This document shows, piece by piece, positions 55,995 to 64,000 of a DNA stretch of 64,000 bases; the stretch's first letter is position 1; each line of letters opens with the position of its first letter. The stretch lies in contig NC_004722.1 in NCBI RefSeq assembly GCF_000007825.1, forward strand, positions 3,202,501 to 3,266,500. The letters run 5' to 3'. This DNA comes from Bacillus cereus ATCC 14579. GTDB lineage: Bacteria; Bacillota; Bacilli; Bacillales; Bacillaceae_G. Position numbers and translations under genes: made by a program. The notes below the pieces were generated by a model. The model saw only the letters and a program-made list of their open reading frames with translations, ran no database searches and was not told where the DNA came from.

Positions 55995-56429
55995 TTAATT
56001 CAAATAGGTTGGTAATTGATTTAACCATTCTTCAAAATTATCCGCTTCCTTAGTTACACCATGTTCTTCATGAAAATAAAAGTAAACTCCCGTTCTCTGC
56101 CCCTCTTTTGAATGAAGGCAAAAGTAATCCCCATTACCTATACTATAAAAAGGGATTAGTTCTTTTTTCCAAAAACCTTCTTTCATTTCATAATCATAAA
56201 TAAATTCAATAGTATCATTTCCGTTCGTCTTACCACTAGAAACATTTAAAATATCCCCTGGAAATACATATTCAGACATTAGTTCAATAAAGCATTTAAA
56301 TTCTTTAGGAAATTGACATCCAAATTTTTTCTCCAGTTCCCTCCAATCATTATCTGAAGGGGAATCTAAATCCTCTAATTCTTTATCTAACATACTGTCT
56401 AATAAGTTTGCAATTTCATCTTTTCCCAC
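55995..56429 (-). CDS. SMI1/KNR4 (SUKH) family protein
   Basis: 144 residues: DWRELEKKFGCQFPKEFKCFIELMSEYVFPGDILNVS, then LIPFYSIGNGDYFCLHSKEGQRTGVYFYFHEEHGVTKEADNFEEWLNQL, a complete SUKH domain. An immunity role is likely from context. GGGGGATAG-like ribosome site before the ATG. Confidence 0.82.
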   Translation of the reverse strand: MGKDEIANLLDSMLDKELEDLDSPSDNDWRELEKKFGCQFPKEFKCFIELMSEYVFPGDILNVSSGKTNGNDTIEFIYDYEMKEGFWKKELIPFYSIGNGDYFCLHSKEGQRTGVYFYFHEEHGVTKEADNFEEWLNQLPTYLN

Positions 56430-56542
56430 AAACTATCCCCCTTATACTAGAAAAAAGGCTGAATTCTATTTTATTTACAAGTATTCTCTCGATTAAAGTC
56501 AAATACTACTAAATATGTGTTCTTTTCCATAGTATCCCCTTA

Positions 56543-56974
56543 TCACAATTTCTCTAAGATTAAATTTACTTTTTCTAAATATAAATCTGGATTGTCCTCT
56601 CTTATCTCGAGAAGAATTCCTTTAATTATTTGCTTTGTTGAACTATTTATATTTTGTAAAACATTCATATACGATACGACTAAATCTTTTGAATGTAAAA
56701 GTGTCCAATGAATTCTTTCCACCTAGAATTCTGCATGAGATAACATTTTAGGAATAATAATAGCTAATTTGCATAGTCCTTCCTCTACTCCGGAATGTTT
56801 AGCAATATAAAAAATCGTTTCAACAAGGTAGTCACCCGCTGATGGCTCAGCAATATGATCCTCAAAAATTATACAAAGATCAGGAATTATATCATTTGTC
56901 CCTTTATTTGCTAATTCATTAAGAATACTCTCAAAAACTTCAATATTATCCCCTTCATTCTCTAGAAAACGCAT
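56543..56974 (-). pseudogene. Imm30-like immunity gene with an internal stop
   Basis: The N-terminal part from the ATG at 56974 (ILNELANKGTNDIIPDLCIIFEDHIAEPSAGDYLVETIFYIAKHSG) runs to a TAG at 56723-56725. The same frame then continues VERIHWTLLHSKDLVVSYMN to ILEKL at 56543. The joined product resembles Imm30 proteins. One nonsense mutation separates the halves. Confidence 0.6.
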
Positions 56975-57097
56975 TTTATATAGAACGGAAATTTCCCCTT
57001 TAAAATCTATTAACTTCTCCTCCTTTTTACAACATCGTTATTATAATTTATCACATATCTTCACATCATTATGTTCATAATACGTTCAACTAATCTA

Positions 57098-57622
57098 TTA
57101 TAATAAATTATTACTTTCTAATAACTGATACCAATCATCCTCTTTGCTTCCTACGGTTTCACTAATTCCTCCAAATTGAACAAACTTATTACCTAATTCA
57201 CAATATCTTTTTCCTACATAATAATGTTGTAAGAAATTATTAAAATCACCATATGACTCAATAATAAAATTTTGATTAATTAAATCTCCATACAAACAAG
57301 AAACTTCTCCATTAATCTTATTAATAAACAATGGATATCTTTCAATTTTCCCTATACAAACCCACTTATCAGTACCACCTGGCATGTCCTCCGTATAAAA
57401 TTGAATACTTTCGCGTTTTAGATGACCATATATAGTAATTACTCCACCGTTCAACAATTCATATTTTTTTATAATAAAATTATAATCTTTCAGAGGGTCT
57501 TCTTCTAATCTTTCATCAATCTTTTTTTCTGCCTCTATAATTTCACCAATAAGCAAACAAAATGGATCATTATCTAAAATATCCTTAATTAGTTCTATTT
57601 TTTCTAATACTGATTTCTCCAT
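57098..57622 (-). CDS. Probable SUKH-like immunity protein
   Basis: 174 residues: IIEAEKKIDERLEEDPLKDYNFIIKKYELLNGGVITIYGH, then PGGTDKWVCIGKIERYPLFINKINGEVSCLYGD and FNNFLQHYYVGKRYCEL. The layout, a helix before a Gly-rich turn and then strands, resembles SUKH-4-type proteins but no exact family is claimed. Next to other immunity genes on the same strand. Confidence 0.5.
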   Translation of the reverse strand: MEKSVLEKIELIKDILDNDPFCLLIGEIIEAEKKIDERLEEDPLKDYNFIIKKYELLNGGVITIYGHLKRESIQFYTEDMPGGTDKWVCIGKIERYPLFINKINGEVSCLYGDLINQNFIIESYGDFNNFLQHYYVGKRYCELGNKFVQFGGISETVGSKEDDWYQLLESNNLL

Positions 57623-57678
57623 TTTCTACTCCCACTCATTATCTATTTAACTAAGATATAACTATTGCTTTACCCCTT

Positions 57679-58134
57679 TTAAAGGTTATTATTTTTCACT
57701 TCCTCAAACCACTCATCAGCAAAATCATCCGCCGTTTTTATATCATCATTTGTATGGATTAAATCATACTCATATTCAGCTTTAAACTTACCACTCTTAG
57801 TATCGTATATTAATTTCATCTCAGTTGGCATATCTTTTTCGTATTCTTTGCATAACATTTCAATTCTTTCGATATCTTCACTTATAATTTGTAGAACCTG
57901 AAACATTCGTTCTGGAGATACATCATATCTTTTTTCTCCATTTTTCAATGCATCATTAACCTTGTGACACTCTACATAGTTATTGTTAATGAAATAAAAG
58001 AAACTACTAGAAATCATATCTTCTTCATATGAAGCGTACACATATACTTTATCAGCTCTATTTTCAACATATTCCATACATATGGATACCATATCAGCTT
58101 GCAATTCACTAAACCTTTCCTCAAATTCTTTCAT
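57679..58134 (-). CDS. Unrecognised acidic immunity-type protein
   Basis: 151 residues, alpha/beta, acidic: FSELQADMVSICMEYVENRADKVYVYASYEEDM, then EMKLIYDTKSGKFKAEYEYDLIHTNDDIKTADDFADEWFEEV. The end resembles proteins annotated near YezG/DUF600-type immunity genes, but the family could not be fixed. It starts 28 bp after the DUF2004/DUF6985 gene and may share its transcript. Confidence 0.5.
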   Translation of the reverse strand: MKEFEERFSELQADMVSICMEYVENRADKVYVYASYEEDMISSSFFYFINNNYVECHKVNDALKNGEKRYDVSPERMFQVLQIISEDIERIEMLCKEYEKDMPTEMKLIYDTKSGKFKAEYEYDLIHTNDDIKTADDFADEWFEEVKNNNL

Positions 58135-58162
58135 ATTACTTTTTCACTCCTTAGATTAAAAT

Positions 58163-58630
58163 TCAAATAGCAACGTCTTGATACCCCACTTCAGTTACTT
58201 TTTCATTTAGTAAACGTATTCCTAATCCATTCTCTGTATCCCACGTACAATCGAAAGTTATCCCAATATCTCGTTCTTCATGAATATCTCCATATGGGAC
58301 TACAATTCCAACTAAAGTGATCCTCTTAAGTAATTGATCAATTGTTTCGATATGCGGATAATTTTCATTAAATCCAATATCATATCCTAATTGTTGACGC
58401 TCTTGCTTGTAATAGTCTAAAATCGCTTGTAAAAAATCTTGCTGCAATTGTTGCCAATTTTGCAATAATGAATTATAAGCAGTATATTGTCCTTCATCAA
58501 ACTTACCGTCTTCTTCACCTTTCACTATCAATGCTATTTCAACTTCTTTTCCACAAAATTCAACGTTAATGTCCTTAACCCATCCATATGTATACTCAAT
58601 CTCACCAAAAACTGCATCATTTATAATCAT
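58163..58630 (-). CDS. DUF2004/DUF6985 family immunity-type protein (copy 2)
   Basis: 155 residues, closely related to the copies at 44813 and 62236: VFGEIEYTYGWVKDINVEFCG, GEEDGKFDEGQYTAYNSLLQNW, LDYYKQERQQLGYDIG, GITFDCTWDTENGLGIRLLNEKVTEVGYQDVAI. The region of greatest difference from the other copies is around residues 18-30. No toxin domain lies beside it. Confidence 0.78.
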   Translation of the reverse strand: MIINDAVFGEIEYTYGWVKDINVEFCGKEVEIALIVKGEEDGKFDEGQYTAYNSLLQNWQQLQQDFLQAILDYYKQERQQLGYDIGFNENYPHIETIDQLLKRITLVGIVVPYGDIHEERDIGITFDCTWDTENGLGIRLLNEKVTEVGYQDVAI

Positions 58631-58702
58631 TTTTAACTCTCCCTATTTACTCCCTTGGATCCATATAGATTTCTCTATTCGTATAAAAGTTACCCTCTAA
58701 TA

Positions 58703-59356
58703 TTAACTGTTTTTTCCAGTCGTTTCTATACTCAGTATAGTACTATCAATTGCTAATTTTTCAATGAGTTTTTTCGCCTTCCCGTATGGAAATCTCTCTA
58801 CTAATATATAAGGAAGATTTTTTGAACCCTTTAGCAAATCAATTACGGAAATCTCAAGCCCTAATATGTTCTTTATTCTTATTAAATCTTTCAAACCTTC
58901 ACTAGGAGTTTTCACTAACACTATATTACATATATCAGACGACTTATGTATCGCTTTCTGTTCTATTTCACTTACACAACCACTATTCACCCATTTTTTA
59001 AAATCAGCGGTAATTACAGTAGCATGGCTTGGATTCATGTCCCCAGAATCAATTACTACCACCTCTTTTTCCTCTGCATGTTGAGCCATTAAAAATACAT
59101 TACCCCCACCGTCATCACCAATTGAGACATATCCCCTCGCATACTCATCTACTTCCCAAACCTCGTTCCTTTCTGCAATATGCTCCGTACCATAAATAAG
59201 TAATCCACTACCGATTGAAAAGCCATTTGTACATCTCAATAATTCTTTATATACATTAGGTAATGTAACATTCATGCGATTTTCTACTGCTTGAATTTCA
59301 ATATCACTCGCTGCTGACTTTTCTATCAAATCTGGAATATTAGATAGATTAATCAT
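58703..59356 (-). CDS. SMI1/KNR4 (SUKH) protein with C-terminal extension
   Basis: 217 residues. The first ~135 are a SUKH domain (IEIQAVENRMNVTLPNVYKELLRCTNGFSIGSGLLIYGTE, YVSIGDDGGGNVFLMAQHAEEKEVVVIDSGDMNP). The rest (VLVKTPSEGLKDLIRIKNILGLEISVIDLLKGSKNLPYILVER) is a small alpha/beta unit not usual in SUKH proteins. Ribosome site AGGAGGGA. Likely immunity gene. Confidence 0.8.
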   Translation of the reverse strand: MINLSNIPDLIEKSAASDIEIQAVENRMNVTLPNVYKELLRCTNGFSIGSGLLIYGTEHIAERNEVWEVDEYARGYVSIGDDGGGNVFLMAQHAEEKEVVVIDSGDMNPSHATVITADFKKWVNSGCVSEIEQKAIHKSSDICNIVLVKTPSEGLKDLIRIKNILGLEISVIDLLKGSKNLPYILVERFPYGKAKKLIEKLAIDSTILSIETTGKNS

Positions 59357-59469
59357 TTAATAATCCCTCCTAAACTATTAAGATATTTAAACGTATCGCC
59401 TGCCCTCTCTCTATAATCATTTCGCAATAGAGTTCATTAAATTCATAAAGTATGTCAGTATGTAAGCCT

Positions 59470-59871
59470 TCATTTTTCATTTGGTAAGTAGACAATCATT
59501 TTCCCATTCATGTACTCACCTTTCCATCCACAAGGCCATCCTCCCATTTTATACACCTCAAATACCTTTTCATAAAAATTATCCACTTTTCCATTTACTA
59601 AACGATTTAGTGCACACATCTCAAGGTCTCTTTCTACTTCTTCAAGAATATTTAGATGATCAATAGAAATAAATTCTAATCAAAAACAACTCTCAATCCT
59701 AAGTTTTACGATAAATAAAAAACATCCATCTTGAAATTCATCTAATTGCTCAAAAGAACATACATCAAAATTCACATACTCTCTAAGTTTTTTATGCTCT
59801 AGGTTCATAAGTTCTAAATTTCTCTTTACCTCTACTTTTTGATGATAAGAATTAAATTGTATGATTGTCAT
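59470..59871 (-). pseudogene. Immunity-type gene interrupted by an in-frame TGA
   Basis: From the ATG at 59871 (MTIIQFNSYHQKVEVKRNLE) 63 codons run to a TGA at 59680-59682. The same frame then stays open for 69 codons (LEFISIDHLNILEEVERDLE, then YKMGGWPCGWKGEYMNGKMI) to a TGA at 59470. The whole is 132 residues plus one stop, probably TGG turned to TGA. Family not recognised. Confidence 0.6.
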
Positions 59872-59903
59872 TTTTACTCCATCCCTATTATTACATTAAA
59901 CTT

Positions 59904-60299
59904 CTAATCTTCATAAATTACCGATCCCATATACTTCAGGCTTCTACCATCCAGTTTTGCTTCTTCAACAAGTTCTTCATATTCAAAATCATATAACCTA
60001 ATGACAGTATTGTATTGTTCTTCTAAATTTCCACCATAAAATTCTATAAGTTCACTTATAATTGATTCAGAATACGAAGCATTCTGTAGTAATTCAGACA
60101 AAGAAGATGTAACATGTTCATTATATGTACATTCTAATAAGTCTTGATTATACTCAATGAAATCTATTTGAAAATCAGTCATAAAACGCGAAGGAATCCT
60201 GTTCCCCTCATTATCATATTTTATTTCTACATACTTTCTTAACACCATTTCGCTAGTACCATTTCCAAACCAAAGAGAAACAGCTCCTGGACTTTCCAT
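59904..60299 (-). CDS. Immunity 22 (Imm22) family protein (copy 3)
   Basis: 131 residues from the ATG at 60299 (MESPGAVSLWFGNGTSEMVLRKYVEIKYDNEGNRIPSRFMTDFQID), with AAAGGAGGA before it. It matches the Imm22 copies at 42858 and 45840, including the end VIRLYDFEYEELV and LKYMGSVIYED. Confidence 0.8.
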   Translation of the reverse strand: MESPGAVSLWFGNGTSEMVLRKYVEIKYDNEGNRIPSRFMTDFQIDFIEYNQDLLECTYNEHVTSSLSELLQNASYSESIISELIEFYGGNLEEQYNTVIRLYDFEYEELVEEAKLDGRSLKYMGSVIYED

Positions 60300-60380
60300 A
60301 TTAATCCTCCTTTCCAATTTTTCTATGTTCTAATGGTAATAAATCAGGCATACTGTTTCAGATATAATGTAATTAGGTTC

Positions 60381-60503
60381 TTAATTTCTTTTTAAATGTT
60401 TCAATTCTTTACCAGTTACGTTATTAATAAATCTTATTTTTTCATTTTCAATTTGTACGAGTTCGTTAGTTTCATATACATTCCATGTGTTTATATTCAT
60501 CAT
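60381..60503 (-). other. Short open frame in a cassette junction
   Basis: 40 codons, MMNINTWNVYETNELVQIEN to GKELKHLKRN. No ribosome site. Part of its DNA (60454 onward) belongs to the junction repeat shared with 62079-62188, so it may be the tail of an older cassette. The 380 bp from 60318 to 60697 hold this, the repeat and a 9-bp hairpin (CATGATGGT/ACCATCATG near 60571-60593). Confidence 0.3.
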
Positions 60504-60561
60504 TCAGTAAAATGTCACCTCGCCTAAGCTCGTACTTCGTTTTCTATTCTATCATTGCACT
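60454..60561. repeat. Cassette junction repeat (copy C)
   Basis: This stretch starts TTGTACGAGTTCGTTAGTTT and includes CACCTCGCCTAAGCTCGTAC and a final TCATTGCACT. It matches 62079-62188 with some gaps, and its first part matches 63705-63755. It marks the 3' side of successive toxin-immunity cassettes. Confidence 0.7.
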
Positions 60562-60697
60562 TAGTACTTCATGATGGTTGTACCATCATGGAGTGTATTC
60601 TTCAAAATAGCCATTTCTTTTTCTATTTACTTCTCATATATGCTTATACATGTTTACGCTAAGCCACTACAAACTTTTATCATATATGATATTGTAC

Positions 60698-61180
60698 TCA
60701 TTTTTTTGTATCTTCCAGATTTTTAAGATGCTTTTCTAAGTATTTTTTCCCTGAATTACTTTTAGGCATAAGACCAAGATGTTCATATTCCCAAATAATC
60801 ATTCTCTCGTGGGAATTTTCATCTGAAAGGTCATCATAATTAAAGTCAATATCAAACTTTCCTGTATTATCAAAAATCATAGTGAAATTTGTCCAAGCTT
60901 CTTGATCATTATCAATAAACTCTTTCTTCATTCTCTTAATACAATCTAACAAACGATGCCACTTCTTAAAATATTCTTCTTCTGGGACATTAAAGATTTC
61001 AAAAATACTATGACTGTAAATAGGAGTACTATTCTCTTCAGTGTAGTAATAAAAATATGCCTCTTGAGCACCTTCCCCAACCTCACCATACAGGTAAACC
61101 TTAAACCACTTCTCTGGAATTGTATCAATTACAACCTCTGCTATTTCATTGTATAACTTGCTTAATTTTTCATCATTCAT
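60698..61180 (-). CDS. YezG family (DUF600) immunity protein (copy 2)
   Basis: 160 residues: MNDEKLSKLYNEIAEVVIDTIPEKWFKVYLYGEVGEGAQEAYFYYY, then FTMIFDNTGKFDIDFNYDDL and IIWEYEHLGLMPK. It overlaps the end of the DNase cassette by 8 bp (ribosome site AGGAGG inside the toxin end), the tight coupling expected of a YeeF/YezG toxin-immunity pair. It remains intact although its toxin is frameshifted. Confidence 0.85.
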   Translation of the reverse strand: MNDEKLSKLYNEIAEVVIDTIPEKWFKVYLYGEVGEGAQEAYFYYYTEENSTPIYSHSIFEIFNVPEEEYFKKWHRLLDCIKRMKKEFIDNDQEAWTNFTMIFDNTGKFDIDFNYDDLSDENSHERMIIWEYEHLGLMPKSNSGKKYLEKHLKNLEDTKK

Positions 61181-61897
61181 CTAATTTTCCTCCTGGTACA
61201 TTATCAAAATCCCTCAATCTCCATCTATCTTCATCACCAATTTTATATCTAATAACAACACTGTCTGGACGTTTTGAATTCCCGCTATAATTCGGCGTTA
61301 TTTTCACCCTAACTTTATCACCATCATTAAGAGCATTAGCCCATTCATTCTCTAGTTTTTTCCATTCTCCTCTGTTTAAGTTACAATTCATTGGAACTAA
61401 ATTATCCATATTACCAGAGTCTTTAAATATAGTTGCAATTAAATGTCCGCCGTCATCATCCAAACGGTCATTCCCACCTACCACTCTCTGAGCGTAGTTA
61501 TTCCGCTTACCATCACCTAATTGAAGGCTACCCTCGCAACTTGCAACACACCCTTGACTATCTGTTGTATATGTATATCCTTCTTTACTTGTTCAACATT
61601 TTGCTTTAATATCTTTTTACGTTTTTCCCTAGCATATTGTTCTCCATAGTTTACTTTTACAGGCCCTTCACCCGTACCCTTAACCCCACCACTCTCCAAA
61701 TTCGAGACCCTACTCTGAATACTCGCCTTTGAGGCATCATGGGCTTCTTGGAATTTTCCGCTATAGTTCGTTCCAGTTCTAACGACACTTCCATCTGGCA
61801 GTATTTCTACACTTTTAACGAATGGGGATACGGAGTCCGCACCTTTCGCTAATGTATTTTCAATTATATAATACCAGTAATTTGGGTTAGCCTTAAT
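61173..61897 (-). pseudogene. Orphan toxin C-terminal cassette: NS-type DNase (YeeF/EsaD-like), frameshifted
   Basis: No start codon: the frame opens after a TGA at 61898-61900. It encodes the shared pre-toxin segment (YYIIENTLAKGADSVSPFVK, GSVVRTGTNYSGKFQEAHDA, RVSNLESGGVKGTG) and then NYGEQYAREKRKKILKQNVEQ. A frameshift at about 61590 moves to SKEGYTYTTDSQGC and GSLQLGDGKRNNYAQRVVGG. The DNA/RNA non-specific endonuclease domain follows (NDRLDDDGGHLIATIFKDSGNMDNLVPMNCNLNRGEWKKLE). The DGGH segment holds the catalytic His. It ends GKLDE at 61173, overlapping yezG. The N-terminal LXG domain is absent. Confidence 0.78.
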
Positions 61898-62098
61898 TCA
61901 CAAAAATAATTTTTATAAATTTATAGCATGCCTACCTATTAAAAAAGCACTTATTGCCTTTCGTAGACAATCAAGTGCTTTAAATTCATCTGTTTTTAAG
62001 CAGCATAAATTTATAAGTATTTTAGTAAAAGTATGACACCTTGTATGCATCGTGACAAGTAGATTAAAACTTACGAGCTTGTACGAGTTCATTAGTTT
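61670..62098. repeat. Long direct repeat, copy A (pre-toxin segment and upstream spacer)
   Basis: About 430 bp nearly identical to 63295-63727 (offset 1625 at the left end). It covers the coding segment LAKG...ESGGVKGTG, a non-coding stretch, and an internal terminator-like hairpin (AAGCACTT...AAGTGCTT at about 61946-61983). Differences are scattered substitutions and small gaps. Confidence 0.9.
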
Positions 62099-62188
62099 CA
62101 GGTTCATTTTAAGTGGTATATATTCGTAGCCAAATAAAACCTCATCTCACCTAAGCTCGTACTTTGTTTTCTGTTCTTTCATTGCACT
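62079..62188. repeat. Cassette junction repeat (copy A')
   Basis: Similar to 60454-60561: TTGTACGAGTTCATTAGTTT, then CTCACCTAAGCTCGTACTTT and TCATTGCACT. It overlaps the end of the long repeat. The gap 61899-62235 between cassettes consists of these repeats. Confidence 0.65.
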
Positions 62189-62235
62189 CCATGATGATAC
62201 AACCATCATTAATCTGTACTTTTTAACAGCCCATT

Positions 62236-62703
62236 TTAAATAGCGACATCTTGATAACCTACTTCATCTACCCTTTCATTTATAAGACGAATTCCTAAAC
62301 CATTTTCCTCATCCCATGAACAATCAAACGAGATCCCTACATCACGTCCATCACGAAGGAAATCATACGGAACAGAAATACCTACTAATGTTATATGTTC
62401 TATTAATTGATCAACTGTTTCAATTAATGGATAATCTTCATTAAATGCAACATCATAACCAAGCTCATGCCTTTTTTGTTTATAATAATTTAAAAGTGGT
62501 TGTAATATGTTATGTTGGATTTTCTCCCAATTATCCATTAATGAATTGTATGCCACATATTGACCTTCATCAAATTTACCATCATCTTCTCCTCCAATTA
62601 ATAATGCTATCTCCGTGTCCTTTCCTAAAAACTTTATGGTTCTGTATCCTACCCATGTATACTGATAATCAAGTTCTCCAAAAACTTTATCATTTATTGT
62701 CAT
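62236..62703 (-). CDS. DUF2004/DUF6985 family immunity protein (copy 3)
   Basis: 155 residues: VFGELDYQYTWVGYRTIKFLGKDTEIALLIGGEDDGKFDEGQYVAYNSL, LLNYYKQKRHELGYDV, FDCSWDEENGLGIRLINERVDEVGYQDVAI. It begins 15 bp after the HNH toxin cassette's stop, so it is very probably the cognate immunity gene. It anchors the role of the copies at 44813 and 58163. Confidence 0.82.
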   Translation of the reverse strand: MTINDKVFGELDYQYTWVGYRTIKFLGKDTEIALLIGGEDDGKFDEGQYVAYNSLMDNWEKIQHNILQPLLNYYKQKRHELGYDVAFNEDYPLIETVDQLIEHITLVGISVPYDFLRDGRDVGISFDCSWDEENGLGIRLINERVDEVGYQDVAI

Positions 62704-62718
62704 TTTATAATCTCCTTA

Positions 62719-63498
62719 TTATTTATTTGCAAATCCTCCAGGTTCAAAAGCTCCTGCGTTTATTTCACCAACTCCACCAAGGTGTCCAAATTTGGCGTTT
62801 ATTTCTGTTGGCACAAGTTGTATAGTAACTCCATCATTTAACTCATGCCATGTTAATTTATTTTTCACTCGGTATTTTTCTATATCTTTTGCCGTAATTC
62901 CACCAGCTTCCATTCCAAATTGGTTTGCCAATTCTGGTGAATTATTAAGCTGATCTGCTAACCTTTCATTTGCTTGCTTAAAATTATAATCTCTAGCAGT
63001 ATTTCCTTTAGCCCCTTTTCCACCTAGCATATAATCGATTTCCAACTGTGCCTTTGCTACTGGTGAAAAATCAGGAACTCCATTTTTATACTCAATTCCA
63101 TTAATACCAGCTTCATTTAAGATTTTCTGTAACGTAGGATCTGGTGGTGGTTTTAGGGTACATAAAGACTCACCTCTAACCCCTTCAAAAACGACATTTG
63201 AATTCGTTTCTGCGGGTGTTTGCTTGAATCTTGATTCATATGTACTGGCAAATTCCTCTTGCTTGAAGGCTGGTGGAACTTCAGCCTCTCTATTACCCGT
63301 ACCCTTAACCCCACCACTCTCCAAATTCGAGACCCTACTCTGAATACTCGCCTTTGAGGCATCATGGGCTTCTTGGAATTTTCCGCTATAGTTCGTTCCA
63401 GATCTAACGACACTTCCATCTGGCATTATTTCTACACCTTTAACGAATGGGGTTACGGAGTCCACACCTTTTGCTAATGTATTTTCAATTATATAATA
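62719..63498 (-). pseudogene. Orphan toxin C-terminal cassette: WHH-like HNH nuclease
   Basis: The frame opens after a TAG at 63499-63501, at the place where copy A has TGG. It encodes the shared pre-toxin segment (NTLAKGVDSVTPFVKGVEIM, GSVVRSGTNYSGKFQEAHDA, NLESGGVKGTGN), a unique linker (EVPPAFKQEEFASTYESRFK) and a C-terminal nuclease. That nuclease has AKAQLEIDYMLGGKGAKGNT, KNKLTWHELNDGVTIQLVPTEINAKFGHLGGVGE. This is the WHH pattern of the HNH/Endo VII superfamily, with WHE for WHH. No start with a ribosome site and no LXG domain. The domain itself is intact, so recombination could re-activate it. Confidence 0.78.
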
Positions 63499-63727
63499 CT
63501 AATAATTTATGTTAGCCTGAATTCATAAAAAATAATTTCTAAAAATTTATAGCATGTCTATCTAATAAAAAAGCACTCGTTGCCTTTCGGAGACAATCAA
63601 GTGCTTTAAGTTCATGTATTTTTAAATAGCATAAATCTGTAAGTTTTTTAGTAACAGTACGACACCTTTTATATGTCATGACAACTACTACATTAAAACT
63701 TACGAGTTTCTATCAGTTCGTTAGTTT
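63295..63727. repeat. Long direct repeat, copy B
   Basis: The partner of 61670-62098. It includes the same pre-toxin coding segment, the nonsense TAG at 63499-63501, a terminator-like hairpin (AAGCACT...AGTGCTT near 63570-63606) and the TTCGTTAGTTT end. The remaining 63728-64000 shows no gene. Confidence 0.9.
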
Positions 63728-64000
63728 AATATGCATTCCATGTGTTTTGAAGTATGCACTTTTTAATAGCCTACTTTTTTTCCACTGCAAATACACTTTA
63801 TTTTCTATTCATCTACATATATGATTGTTATCTTTAACCAAGTACCACATTTTTTAGCATTCTCATGTATAAAGTATAGTTTTAGCATTTATAAAGTTAC
63901 TGTAATCCATTTCGTATATTTGCTTAATATCTTAAATTATTAATTACAACATATAAAAGTTGGTAATTAAGGATTCTTCAATCCATTAATAAAATCCTTA

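Overview
The window is low-GC Firmicute DNA that fits the Bacillus cereus group. The reasons are the strong AGGAGG-type ribosome binding sites, a heme-stress HssRS/HrtBA set with an exact HssR direct repeat, an SLH-domain amidase, a serC-serA pair, and a large store of type VII secretion (LXG-type) toxin and immunity genes. No rRNA, tRNA, CRISPR array or intact insertion sequence was seen.

Layout. 1-10.2 kb is chromosomal housekeeping and stress genes: a sorted coiled-coil surface protein, heme efflux hrtBA, an ArsR-like regulator with an MFS exporter, a DinB-like protein, hssRS, a YitT-type membrane protein and a secreted protein. 10.4-16.3 kb is a decayed accessory zone: an S66 peptidase, an IS-end-like inverted repeat, a multiply broken MFS gene, a chitin-binding fragment, a DUF4279 protein, a SAR2788-type toxin gene whose start codon appears to be ACG, and the 3' end of a subtilase. 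The subtilase end is joined by a deletion to a truncated hypF. 16.3-22.2 kb carries hypF-hypE with no hydrogenase genes in view, an isochorismatase-fold hydrolase, an Lrp/AsnC regulator and a divergent APC permease.

22.2-42.8 kb mixes ordinary genes with several lesions: transposase and other remnants, DUF4303, a frameshifted DUF1015 gene, serA, serC, DUF378, a secreted glycosidase-like protein, a cupin, an AraC regulator beside a Fur-box-like site and a decayed binding-lipoprotein stub, a frameshifted penicillin acylase, a DUF4132/HEAT protein, a DnaD-like protein with a hexanucleotide microsatellite upstream, an SLH amidase and lipoproteins.

42.8-64 kb is a polymorphic-toxin immunity island, read almost entirely on the minus strand. 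It holds immunity-type genes (Imm22 x3, YezG x2, DUF2004/DUF6985 x3, SUKH/SMI1 x4 or 5, Syd-like, DUF2262, DUF4241, YwqK-like, Imm3, Imm30 x2 broken, SunI-like). It also holds a reverse-arranged lipase effector with a small helical partner and two DUF1433 lipoproteins, resembling the staphylococcal TslA/TlaA/TilA system. At its right end are two orphan toxin C-terminal cassettes (an NS-type DNase, frameshifted, and a WHH-like HNH nuclease). Each is followed by its immunity gene and preceded by a ~430 bp direct repeat that encodes the shared pre-toxin segment. The parent full-length toxin probably lies just beyond position 64000. The most interesting parts are this cassette array, the TslA-like locus and the orphan hypEF locus.
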